64,000 nucleotides of DNA, taken from contig NZ_HE978519.1 of assembly GCF_000311725.1 (NCBI RefSeq), positions 46,457-110,456 on the forward strand, given 5' to 3'. This document shows, piece by piece, positions 49,582 through 57,409 of this stretch (positions are counted from its first letter, which is position 1; every line of letters begins with the position of its first letter). Position numbers and translations under genes: made by a program. This stretch comes from Robertmurraya massiliosenegalensis JC6. GTDB taxonomy: Bacteria; Bacillota; Bacilli; Bacillales; Cytobacillaceae. The notes below the pieces were generated by a model that was not told where the DNA came from, searched no databases, and saw only the letters and a program-made list of their open reading frames with translations.

Positions 49582-49971
49582 TTAATCTTTCTTTTTACTT
49601 TTAAATGAGTGATTAATTCTCACCTCTGCATATTGAGAAATAACATTTTCACCCCAACCCAATTTTTTTTGGTCGCTTGCTGTAAAACTAAGATACTCCC
49701 AAGGATTCTTTCCTTCTATTGCAATCATTTCAGCAAATGAACGTTTTGCTTCGGTTGCCCATTTGTACGATTGGGAAGGAAATTTGTCCCAAACAACATC
49801 CCCAGCTTCAACAGCTCCATTCAATTCAACATATAGTTTTAAATGCTCTTTCATTTTTTTAAGTCCAGCATCAAGATAAGCAATCTTTTCAGCTAGAGCT
49901 TGAGCATCCTCTAAAGTCATATCTTTTGGATTAGAAAGTGATATCTTTTTATTTTCAGTTGCGTTGGTCAT
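49582..49971 (-). CDS. Unknown protein of the recombination operon
   Basis: 129 residues. A helical coiled segment (DMTLEDAQALAEKIAYLDAG) is followed by a region (VVWDKFPSQSYKWATEAKRSF ...) with several Trp. It is translationally coupled to the upstream nuclease gene and lies where phages often encode a nuclease or annealase helper. No family recognised. Confidence 0.55.
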   Translation of the reverse strand: MTNATENKKISLSNPKDMTLEDAQALAEKIAYLDAGLKKMKEHLKLYVELNGAVEAGDVVWDKFPSQSYKWATEAKRSFAEMIAIEGKNPWEYLSFTASDQKKLGWGENVISQYAEVRINHSFKSKKKD

Positions 49972-50720
49972 TAAATAATCCCTCCAATGATATAATTTTC
50001 ATTTTTTAGTAAGCAGTTCGCTGCAAAAGAACAGTGTTTACAATGAGGATTTGGTTTAAAAGGGAAGAGTGTTTCAATTGGTTCCCCTTTATCCATTAAC
50101 TCCAATTTATCCTCGATTTCTGTTGCTGTTTTTTCAGCCCATGCTCTTGCATTTTCCATATCTGAAATCGTAAAGGTCTGTCTTTCTCTCGCTCTTTTGA
50201 AGTAGCGTAAAAAGAAGAGATCCCCGACAATATTCTCTGTTTTGAATAGTTCTGATAATGCCCAGGCATATAGAGATAATTGTTTTGTATCAGCAGGTTT
50301 ATATTTAACACGATTGGACTTCCAATCAAGAAATTCAACCGTACCAAATATTTCTCTGACCAAATCAATATAACCCTGTATAAATGGTGCGTTTGGGTCA
50401 TCAGAAAGAGGTAGTTTGAAGTATTTTTCTACTTCCACTCCTTCTTTCAATCCTTCACCTTTTTGAATAGGAGCTTTCTCAACCAACGCTCTTAATTCAG
50501 CATGATCTAGAACTAATTCACTTTCCATATCAGCTATTAATAAGGCTTCATCTAAATTAGAGCCAGTAAGAATTAACTCAATGGCTTTATGAATAGCCTT
50601 TCCGAATGCTAATGGTAAAGTCGTAGGTTCAAACTCCTCCGCAATATACCGTAAATAAAAACGATATGGACATTCTTCATAAAGAGTTAGACGAGAGAAG
50701 GAATATACCATCTGAGCCAT
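49971..50720 (-). CDS. PD-(D/E)XK nuclease with Fe-S-type Cys cluster (Cas4/RecB-like)
   Basis: 249 residues. Motifs: YSFSRLTLYEECPYRFYL at the start, FGKAIHKAIE near 42, IQGYIDLVREI and VEFLDWKSNR near 115-140 (D and D-x-K), KQLSLYAW, and the C-terminal CKHCSFAANC with Cys near 17, giving four cysteines as in AddB/Cas4 Fe-S nucleases. It likely resects DNA ends for the Bet annealase encoded in the same operon. It ends overlapping the next gene's ATG. Confidence 0.88.
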   Translation of the reverse strand: MAQMVYSFSRLTLYEECPYRFYLRYIAEEFEPTTLPLAFGKAIHKAIELILTGSNLDEALLIADMESELVLDHAELRALVEKAPIQKGEGLKEGVEVEKYFKLPLSDDPNAPFIQGYIDLVREIFGTVEFLDWKSNRVKYKPADTKQLSLYAWALSELFKTENIVGDLFFLRYFKRARERQTFTISDMENARAWAEKTATEIEDKLELMDKGEPIETLFPFKPNPHCKHCSFAANCLLKNENYIIGGII

Positions 50721-50760
50721 TTATTTCCTCCTTTCTTTTAGAGGAGAATTTTTAGAAATA

Positions 50761-50805
50761 AAAAAAGAGCATTTTACAATTCAGTTGAATTTAAAATACT
50801 CTTTT
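50761..50805 (-). terminator. Terminator after ssb
   Basis: AAAAGAGTATTTTA ... TAAAATGCTCTTTT pairing with T-run on the minus strand, between ssb and the nuclease gene. Confidence 0.8.
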
Positions 50806-50853
50806 CGTTTATTTAGCCTGCTTATATTTTTGATTCACATACTATAATGGTTG

Positions 50854-51306
50854 TCAGAACGGTAGTTCGTCATCACTGATATCAATATTTCCTCCACCAG
50901 CAAAAGGATCTTCATCTATTCGGAAAGAGCCTTGATTTCCATTTCTGTTGCTAGTACTATTTCCATTATTATTAGCGTTTTTAGGTTCTAGAAATTGAAC
51001 ACTATCACAAATTACTTCGGTAACAAAGACACGTTTACCATCTTGTCCTTCGTAATTGCGTGTTTGTATACGACCATCAACACCCGCAAGGCTTCCTTTT
51101 TTCAAGAAATTGGCTACATTCTCTGCAGGACGACGCCAAATGACACAGTTAATGAAATCTGCTTCTCGTTCCCCCTGCTGATTAGAAAAATTTCTGTTTA
51201 CAGCAAGAGTAAATGTAGCAACAGGCACACCGTTTGGTGTATATCTCAACTCAGGATCTTTCGTTAATCGTCCAACGAGAACTACACGATTCATCATTAA
51301 AATCAT
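50854..51306 (-). CDS. ssb: Single-stranded DNA-binding protein
   Basis: 150 residues. It has the OB fold of bacterial SSB ([49 protein letters not shown] split, [17 protein letters not shown]), a Gly/Asn-rich linker and the acidic tail DISDDELPF that recruits partners. The ATG overlaps the TGA of the upstream gene. Full length, so functional. Confidence 0.96.
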   Translation of the reverse strand: MILMMNRVVLVGRLTKDPELRYTPNGVPVATFTLAVNRNFSNQQGEREADFINCVIWRRPAENVANFLKKGSLAGVDGRIQTRNYEGQDGKRVFVTEVICDSVQFLEPKNANNNGNSTSNRNGNQGSFRIDEDPFAGGGNIDISDDELPF

Positions 51307-52025
51307 CCAACCCTTCTATTATCATTCTTATTTTTTTGATTATATTGACTGAAAGCAAAGACCACATAAACTAGAGCATTGGCTAATTCATTGTTTTCTT
51401 TTCTTGCAATCAATAACGCTGAAACAGCAATCTCACGCGCTTCCAATGCCCAACTTTTCCACTCTGAAGATGAATACATTTCCAATACATCTTCTAGTAA
51501 GTTTGGAACTTGGGAATCTAAAGCTTGTTTTTTGATATTCTCGCAAATTAACTGATATTTCTTTGATTCAATACCGATAAGCAATTTGGCAAAGGCTAGA
51601 ATACGTTGAGAATGGACATGAGCCTTCCAATCAGCGAAAACATTTTCTAAAGAACGTTTATATTCATCGTTATGTTTACGTTTGATTTCATCCCAATTTA
51701 TTGCCTTTAATTGCTTTGGACTTAGAAGTTCTGCGGGGTGATACTTTTTCTTGATATCACCGAAATACTTCAGTCTCACTTCTTCATAAGAATTACCAGT
51801 TACTAAACTTTCAAATTGAAGAACACCACCATATTCTTTGCAATACCAACATTTAAAGACATTTTTATCGGGATTTAGGCTTAGATAAAATTTCTTTGGA
51901 TTGTTAGCATCAGCTAAGCAAAAAGGACACTTACACATGACTTCCTTTTTGTTCAACGAGCGTTCATTGAAAGTTAATTGATTTTCTCTAGCTACATCAA
52001 TGATGGAAGGTAACACTTTAATCAC
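51303..52025 (-). CDS. CHC2-type primase zinc-finger protein without TOPRIM core
   Basis: 240 residues. Residues 30-75 hold a DnaG/CHC2-like zinc site ([37 protein letters not shown]). The remainder is helical and lacks the TOPRIM catalytic domain, so it is unlikely to be a primase by itself; it could bind ssDNA or load other factors. It is in the operon with Bet and SSB. Similar stand-alone zinc-finger proteins occur in phage and plasmid replication modules. Confidence 0.72.
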   Translation of the reverse strand: MIKVLPSIIDVARENQLTFNERSLNKKEVMCKCPFCLADANNPKKFYLSLNPDKNVFKCWYCKEYGGVLQFESLVTGNSYEEVRLKYFGDIKKKYHPAELLSPKQLKAINWDEIKRKHNDEYKRSLENVFADWKAHVHSQRILAFAKLLIGIESKKYQLICENIKKQALDSQVPNLLEDVLEMYSSSEWKSWALEAREIAVSALLIARKENNELANALVYVVFAFSQYNQKNKNDNRRVG

Positions 52026-52040
52026 CTACCTATGATATTT

Positions 52041-52316
52041 TTAGACCTGGATCATTTCGGGTTTAAGCACAATGTGTTCACGCTTATATTGAATGGAGTA
52101 GTCTTGATGAGTATTCCATTCCTGAATGAGATAATTTGCTGCTACTGTATGTTCACAGTGCTTATCTGCAGAGTCCTCATTTTGTTTACAAGCATGTTTA
52201 ATTGTATAAACCGATCCATTTTTTTCAATGGCAACAACTACACTTCCATGACAAGAAGAATCAGAAGGAACAACAAAATAAAATGTTGTCCCTATACTAA
52301 AAGTAGCTCTAATCAT
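52041..52316 (-). CDS. Small SWIM-type zinc-finger-like protein
   Basis: 91 residues. The segment HACKQNEDSADKHCEHTVAA resembles a SWIM zinc finger (C..C-x-H), after a strand-rich N-terminal half. It is coupled to the bet gene (overlap 4 nt). SWIM fingers are found in DNA- and protein-binding factors; its partner is unknown. Confidence 0.55.
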   Translation of the reverse strand: MIRATFSIGTTFYFVVPSDSSCHGSVVVAIEKNGSVYTIKHACKQNEDSADKHCEHTVAANYLIQEWNTHQDYSIQYKREHIVLKPEMIQV

Positions 52317-53446
52317 ACTGCTTTCCCACCAACATCTAATAGATAGTTGTATCCATTTTCAGTTATATACTTTAATAGATAGGTTTGTGGGTTCTCGATA
52401 CTCGTTTCGACTTCATCTAGTTTCAAAATGACTTCTTCTTGATTCGTAAGTATTATGAAACGAGATCCATCTTCTGCTTCAACAGCTACTTTTGCAACTA
52501 TTTGTCCAGAAGCTGGCGATTTAGCCATTTTAATATCAAGTACACTTAATGCAGTATAGTCGTTTGGCTCCTGCTCCGTAGTAGGTTCGTCTGTTACTAA
52601 TTCAGTTTCTGTAGTTTCCTCATTTTCAGGTTCTACTTGCTTAGTAGCTTCAGACTTTTCTTCCTTTTTAACAGGATTATTATCGACTGGTTTCGATTGA
52701 GTTTTTTCTTTTACTTCTTTTTCTTCTTCTTGTTTTTTCGGTTGTTCCGTTTTTACCTTCTTTTCTTGTGTCTCACTAGAGGATTTTTGAGTGTTTTTCT
52801 TTGGAGTTTTATTTTCCTCTTTCACAGGCTCTTTTTGAGGTTGAGTAGATGGTTCGTCCATTTCAACAATTGGCAAATCGTTTAATCCGATTTCTTCGGC
52901 TGCAACAACCCCGCCTAATGGAAATTGTCTACGAAGGGCAGTAACTTCAGCTACTTTTAAAATCATAGCTGACGGTCTATCATCCCACACAGCATTTCTT
53001 CCGTTTTGACTGGCAGCATTCGCTTTCCAATTTTCTTCAAAGTCAACAAACACTGGTAATCGACCTCTTGTTTTGTGTTCGGCAATTGCCCACGCTCCAA
53101 GAATATTCCCTCTTTTAGTACCGAAACGGTGTTCAATAGAACCATCGACAGTGTTCATCTGAAAATGATCCCCTTCTTTAACAACGTTCCCAATGACTTT
53201 TACGTAATTTTGATCACGCATTGCTACTTTCAAATAAGCATCACGAGTCACTATAAAGTTCACTACTGGACCTGACTTCGTTTCATAACGATTGAAAACA
53301 ATATCGTTAAGTAACGGATTCAATCCATACTGCTCACAAACTTCCATGAACATTAGTGCGTCATCGGCTGTACCTTTTTTTGGCTGTACTTTTGTTCTCC
53401 AAATTAAACTCTTTTGCTCCTCAGTAAATTGAATCGCTTTTTCCAT
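52313..53446 (-). CDS. bet: Bet/RecT-type single-strand annealing protein
   Basis: 377 residues. Residues 1-190 match the Bet family: FTEEQKSLIWRTKVQPKKG, DALMFMEVCEQYGLNPL, VNFIVTRDAYLKVAMR, ILKVAEVTALRRQFP. A Lys/Glu/Thr/Pro-rich linker (about 200-295) is followed by a small extra C-terminal domain (about 300-377) not usual in Bet. It anneals complementary ssDNA with SSB and an exonuclease, both in this operon. It is preceded by structured RNA copy 2 and a terminator. Confidence 0.9.
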   Translation of the reverse strand: MEKAIQFTEEQKSLIWRTKVQPKKGTADDALMFMEVCEQYGLNPLLNDIVFNRYETKSGPVVNFIVTRDAYLKVAMRDQNYVKVIGNVVKEGDHFQMNTVDGSIEHRFGTKRGNILGAWAIAEHKTRGRLPVFVDFEENWKANAASQNGRNAVWDDRPSAMILKVAEVTALRRQFPLGGVVAAEEIGLNDLPIVEMDEPSTQPQKEPVKEENKTPKKNTQKSSSETQEKKVKTEQPKKQEEEKEVKEKTQSKPVDNNPVKKEEKSEATKQVEPENEETTETELVTDEPTTEQEPNDYTALSVLDIKMAKSPASGQIVAKVAVEAEDGSRFIILTNQEEVILKLDEVETSIENPQTYLLKYITENGYNYLLDVGGKAV

Positions 53447-53479
53447 TGAAACCCTCTCCTTGTAAAAAGATTTTTTAAA

Positions 53480-53850
53480 TAAAAAAAGCAGGTTTCAGTC
53501 AAAAAGACCGAAACCCGCTTAATTTTTTGCAACGCATAAAAATAAGACCTACAGCATCTCATATCATATAAAATAATTAGAGTGTATACGTCTTGTGCGT
53601 TAAAACTATATAATTGTTCTCTATCCCTTAAAATCAGGAATAAAGTCTTTTGCTCTAGCATTTCCGCTAGAATTACCTAGTTTCTCCCAGCACAATAAAT
53701 GGAGGAGTATAAAGGCTAACTGTCAAAGACAGTTTTTTATGAAGGTGCTTTCGCAAAAATCCTTCTACCCAGTTTCATTCAGCTCTTGTTAAGAACAAGG
53801 GAAAGTATAAGGGTTAAAAATTTTAATAAAGCTATATGTATATATTAGCA
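53480..53850 (-). ncRNA. Structured leader RNA, copy 2
   Basis: Homologous to 39300-39665 with the same order of blocks. Features read on the minus strand: hairpin CTTGTTCTTAACAAG; stem GAAGG/CCTTC holding GC-GAAA-GC; hairpin AACTGTCTTTGACAGTT; stem-loop TCTAGC/GCTAGA; AAAAGAC facing GTCTTATTTTT as a closing stem. It ends in terminator 53481-53520 before bet. The small reading frame at 53404-53661 is chance. Confidence 0.7.
53481..53520 (-). terminator. Terminator closing structured RNA copy 2
   Basis: AAGCGGGTTTCGGTC pairs with GACTGAAACCTGCTT and runs into a T7 stretch on the minus strand, 35 nt upstream of the bet start. The same RNA-terminator-gene order is seen at 39311-39360. Confidence 0.88.
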
Positions 53851-53954
53851 TATCAAAAAGAAGAAAAAAGAAAATTTAGGAAAAATTTAATAGAGAAGTA
53901 TAAAATAGATTTATAAATAAAAGAACGTTCATACTTTTTCTAGGAGTGGTTTAA

Positions 53955-55724
53955 ATGATCCCATTATCTAATGGTCAAATTGAAAGGGCTGCAGTTACTT
54001 CTATAAATACTGAAGCGAATAACTATAGTCTGATTCCAAATATTCAAGTAGGTGATAAAGGTATTTCCTTTGATGGTGATATATCCGTGATGAGCGATAT
54101 ATCGGAAAAAACAAGCTCTCTATTGGGGAGAGTGCCCGTACAAATCAAAGGAAAATATGTTGATAATTTTACAAAAGGTAATCGAGATTATCCGGTGAAG
54201 TTGGACGATTTAAGGAATTTTTATGATAGCAATGGAGCTATATATTTTGTGGTTGAAGTAGATCAAAACATGGACACTAAAATATTTTATAAGCATTTAC
54301 TCCCGACAGAATTGAGATTACTTATTATTGAATATGGAAAGCAAGGTAAAAGAAAGTTGATATTTCGCCCTTTATCAGAAACTAACTTGTATAGGATCTG
54401 CTTAGGTTTTCTGAAAGAGTCGAAAAAACAGGCGCCAATTTTAATAGAAAGTAATCTACATAATAAAGAAGACTTTACTTCATTTCACATTACGAGTCTA
54501 ACATTCGACCCAACGAAAGAAGAAACTAGTGATATTTTTGAACATGATTTTATATTCTATGGAAAATATAATGAATTGGAATTGTCTGTTCCAATAGGCG
54601 TTGTTAGGATTACAGCTGAATTCAGTCAAAATAGGGAAACAGTCATAGTAGATGGGGAAAAAAATGAAGTAAACATTGAGGTCAAAAGAAACAAAGAAAA
54701 AGTAACTATGCTACTTGAAGACTCTTTAGAGTTGGAATTTCTGGGTAACAAGAAATTTAATTTTAAATTCTATCGTTTTAAATCTATTAGTACTCAACTT
54801 AGAGTTTTGCCAATCTTAAAATCAATTCTAGATGGTCAAAAAGTATCATTTGTTAAAGAAAGTATTTTTATAGAAGGAGCTAAGCCTACTGATAAAAAGT
54901 GGATAGGAAGAATTAAAGATTTATATGATTTATTTTGTGAATTACAAAGTGCGTTCACATTGTTAAATTTATCAAATAATATTGAATTTAAAGTAGAGAA
55001 TGATAACAACAAAACACTTAGAGAAATTGAGATATTTACAGATGTAGTTTTGAGAAACGATTTAAGGAGGATTAACGTTAAGGAACAACCGAATGTTGGA
55101 TTTATTTCATATACTTTGTGTGGGATTTATTTAGTCTTATTTTATAATTCCAAGTCAGAACAACATATAATTAATGGGTTTTCAGAGAATTTATTAAAAA
55201 AAGAAACTAGAGTTGAAATCAATGAAGAAGTTTATCCATGTAGTCCTTATATCCAGCTATCAAAAGATGTCCTTACATCAAGCCAAAACTTAAATATAGA
55301 TATTATAAAATCTAGTTTTTTAAAGCTTGATGATTTTATAAATGAACAATTATTTGGCCCTATAAATTATTTTTGTTTATTATGTATTGAAGCTTTTGAT
55401 GAAAATCAAAATATTGAACTATTAAAATTAGCTGAATATATTTATGGAAAATATAAAAAGGGTTTAGAAAAAGACTCTTATAGGATTTTAAGAATTAATC
55501 AATTACAAGTGCAACTTAGGCTGAATGGTACTCTAGATGAATTAGAAATAGAGGAATTAATTAATATGAAATCTTCCAATTCGGCAGATATGGAGGTTCA
55601 ATTTTGTACAAATGTGTTGTTAGGAAGCAAAAAAGAGGCAGAATTCTTTTTTGGTAAACTCGATATTTCTATTCAAACAACTTACAAAGAATATCCTATT
55701 TACCATTTATATAATAACTTATAA
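53955..55724 (+). CDS. Large protein with N-terminal DUF4365-like PD-(D/E)XK domain
   Basis: 589 residues. The first 130 residues have IERAAVTSINTEANN, GISFDGDISVM (Asp40/Asp42) and VPVQIKGKY (Gln63-x-Lys65), the layout of DUF4365 nuclease-like domains, where Q-x-K replaces E-x-K. The remaining 450 residues are mixed with a late helical repeat region and no recognised domain. It is a lone plus-strand gene with its own promoter, between minus-strand operons, a typical place for a defence cargo gene. Ribosome binding site AGGAGTGG before ATG. Confidence 0.65.
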   Translation: MIPLSNGQIERAAVTSINTEANNYSLIPNIQVGDKGISFDGDISVMSDISEKTSSLLGRVPVQIKGKYVDNFTKGNRDYPVKLDDLRNFYDSNGAIYFVVEVDQNMDTKIFYKHLLPTELRLLIIEYGKQGKRKLIFRPLSETNLYRICLGFLKESKKQAPILIESNLHNKEDFTSFHITSLTFDPTKEETSDIFEHDFIFYGKYNELELSVPIGVVRITAEFSQNRETVIVDGEKNEVNIEVKRNKEKVTMLLEDSLELEFLGNKKFNFKFYRFKSISTQLRVLPILKSILDGQKVSFVKESIFIEGAKPTDKKWIGRIKDLYDLFCELQSAFTLLNLSNNIEFKVENDNNKTLREIEIFTDVVLRNDLRRINVKEQPNVGFISYTLCGIYLVLFYNSKSEQHIINGFSENLLKKETRVEINEEVYPCSPYIQLSKDVLTSSQNLNIDIIKSSFLKLDDFINEQLFGPINYFCLLCIEAFDENQNIELLKLAEYIYGKYKKGLEKDSYRILRINQLQVQLRLNGTLDELEIEELINMKSSNSADMEVQFCTNVLLGSKKEAEFFFGKLDISIQTTYKEYPIYHLYNNL

Positions 55725-55744
55725 TGGACTTTATTATATTGTAC

Positions 55745-55770
55745 CCCCCTTATAAAAAGGGGGATTTTTT
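55745..55770 (+). terminator. Terminator of the 53955 gene
   Basis: CCCCC ... GGGGG hairpin followed by ATTTTTT on the plus strand. Confidence 0.88.
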
Positions 55771-56515
55771 AACGTACTGCATTAGATGTTTCAATAGTTG
55801 TGATTCTATCTTCTGTATTCTTTTCGAGTAACCATTCTCCACCATTATAAACATAGAACATTTCATCAAATGGCTTATCCAAATCGCTATCGGTAGTCAT
55901 CCTAACCTTGCAATTTACTAGGAATTCATTTAGTTCTTGCCCATGGTTGGCATTTTCTTTAATAAAAATGAATCGTTCTCTAGGAGAATAAAATTTTAGG
56001 GTGTGAAGGATTTCTTGCACGTTTCCTCTTTCGATCAATACATGAAATTTTTTGTTATTCCTTATGAAAGCAGCAACAAATGGTTTTACTGAAGGAATAA
56101 TAGAAACTCTTTGGCCATCTCTTTTGAATTTTGTTATTAGTTGAAAAAAGATTAATCTCTGAAGAATATCGGAGATGGTAAAATCTCTCCATTCTGTTAT
56201 TGGCATCCTATCTTTCATCATTTCGACTGAAGTAGGTCCGAGTGTGAAAATAGGAATTTCCTGCTTGTTTCTTATGAGATTATGTCTTATTAATTTACCC
56301 GTTGAGCATAGCTTTGAAATTTTTCGATTGTCACCATTTAAAAACAAATTTTTTAGTTGTAGAGAACTAATTACTCCTACATTTGCAAGAGTAGGCAATA
56401 ATTCATCTTCTACTTTACCGTTCCAGTTCATCGCATTTTCGTGTACTCTGTCATTTTCTTGCCATTTTATAGTCCATTCATGTCTTAATGAAAAAGGACT
56501 TAGTTGGGCATCCAT
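55769..56515 (-). CDS. Winged-helix protein of the coupling-protein operon
   Basis: 248 residues. Residues 35-95 (LLPTLANVGVISSLQLKNLF ... IFTLGPTSVEMM) read as a winged helix like that of replication-relaxation family proteins, with a mixed C-terminal half. Such proteins are encoded near relaxase or mobilisation genes in Firmicute elements. It is the last gene after the coupling protein and the S1 protein. A role in the relaxosome is inference. Confidence 0.5.
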   Translation of the reverse strand: MDAQLSPFSLRHEWTIKWQENDRVHENAMNWNGKVEDELLPTLANVGVISSLQLKNLFLNGDNRKISKLCSTGKLIRHNLIRNKQEIPIFTLGPTSVEMMKDRMPITEWRDFTISDILQRLIFFQLITKFKRDGQRVSIIPSVKPFVAAFIRNNKKFHVLIERGNVQEILHTLKFYSPRERFIFIKENANHGQELNEFLVNCKVRMTTDSDLDKPFDEMFYVYNGGEWLLEKNTEDRITTIETSNAVR

Positions 56516-56522
56516 TAGGTTC

Positions 56523-57371
56523 TTATCCTAATTTTCTAATAATCTTTGCTCGAATATGCTGAGTTTTCGGTTGAATTTCTAAGAGTCGAATTAATACTTT
56601 ATCCCCTTTTTTGAACTTATCGAACTTCAAATGAGGAGCTAAAGCATCGACATTTCCACGAATGTTAATGAACACACCAAATTCGGCGATTCCTGTAATG
56701 ATACCAGAATATTCCCCTTTTACTCGTAAATGCTTTGCGATATCGTCCCACATATTTTCTTTTAAAGCCTTTGCACTTACTTTTACTTCTTTTTTCTCTA
56801 CATCCACAGATAGGATTTTTACGTGCATGTGATCTCCTGCTTTTAGTTCGTCACGAAGATCGTTAAAGAATTTATGATCATATTCTTCAGCACCCATTTT
56901 AACAGTGACTCCACCAATTTCGAGTTTAACTGTTTTCATTCGAACATCACGTACAACAGCAATAACATCTTGGCCCTTTTTAAGTCTTTTCCAAGTAGTC
57001 TCTTGCATCTGTTTTAATGCTTCTTTACGAGAAGCTACAAACTGTTCTTCTTCTCTAAGTAAATTGGTTACCTTAAATACAACTTTTGAGCCTATTAAGC
57101 TTCTGAATTGATTGATGTTTTTAATTTCTTCTCCAGCTTCTTGCATCGGTAAGTAACCATTTACAAATCCTACTTGAACGATTCCGTATGTTTTATCTGA
57201 CTCTGGTGACTCAATACCGATTAATTCACCTTGCAAAATGGTGCCATTCTGACGTGCTGCATAAATCTCTTGCCAATCTTCGGATGTGTCCAAAGAATTG
57301 TTACGAGTTGCTTCAACAGCTTTTTTCGGATCATATCCTTCTACTAATACACTTAATGCTTGTTCTGCCAT
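56523..57371 (-). CDS. Protein with three S1-type RNA-binding domains
   Basis: 282 residues. Three S1/OB repeats lie at about 44-113, 130-203 and 217-281; the last is the clearest (GEYSGIITGIAEFGVFINIRG...). Similar to part of ribosomal protein S1/RpsA-like proteins. Possible roles are RNA stability, translation of plasmid messages, or ssDNA binding near the transfer machinery. Ribosome binding site AGGAGG; 39 nt after the coupling-protein stop. Confidence 0.85.
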   Translation of the reverse strand: MAEQALSVLVEGYDPKKAVEATRNNSLDTSEDWQEIYAARQNGTILQGELIGIESPESDKTYGIVQVGFVNGYLPMQEAGEEIKNINQFRSLIGSKVVFKVTNLLREEEQFVASRKEALKQMQETTWKRLKKGQDVIAVVRDVRMKTVKLEIGGVTVKMGAEEYDHKFFNDLRDELKAGDHMHVKILSVDVEKKEVKVSAKALKENMWDDIAKHLRVKGEYSGIITGIAEFGVFINIRGNVDALAPHLKFDKFKKGDKVLIRLLEIQPKTQHIRAKIIRKLG

Positions 57372-57409
57372 AATTTCATTTCCTCCTAGTCATTCTCTAA
57401 TTTTTTTTA

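Noticed and set aside
53404..53661. Minus-strand 85-codon reading frame across the bet leader
   Set aside because: No ribosome binding site; it runs through the terminator and structured RNA copy 2 and into bet in another frame; no counterpart in copy 1.
53920..53935. GAACGTTC as a LexA (SOS) box upstream of the 53955 gene
   Set aside because: The Gram-positive LexA box needs a 4-nt spacer between GAAC and GTTC; here the halves are adjacent.
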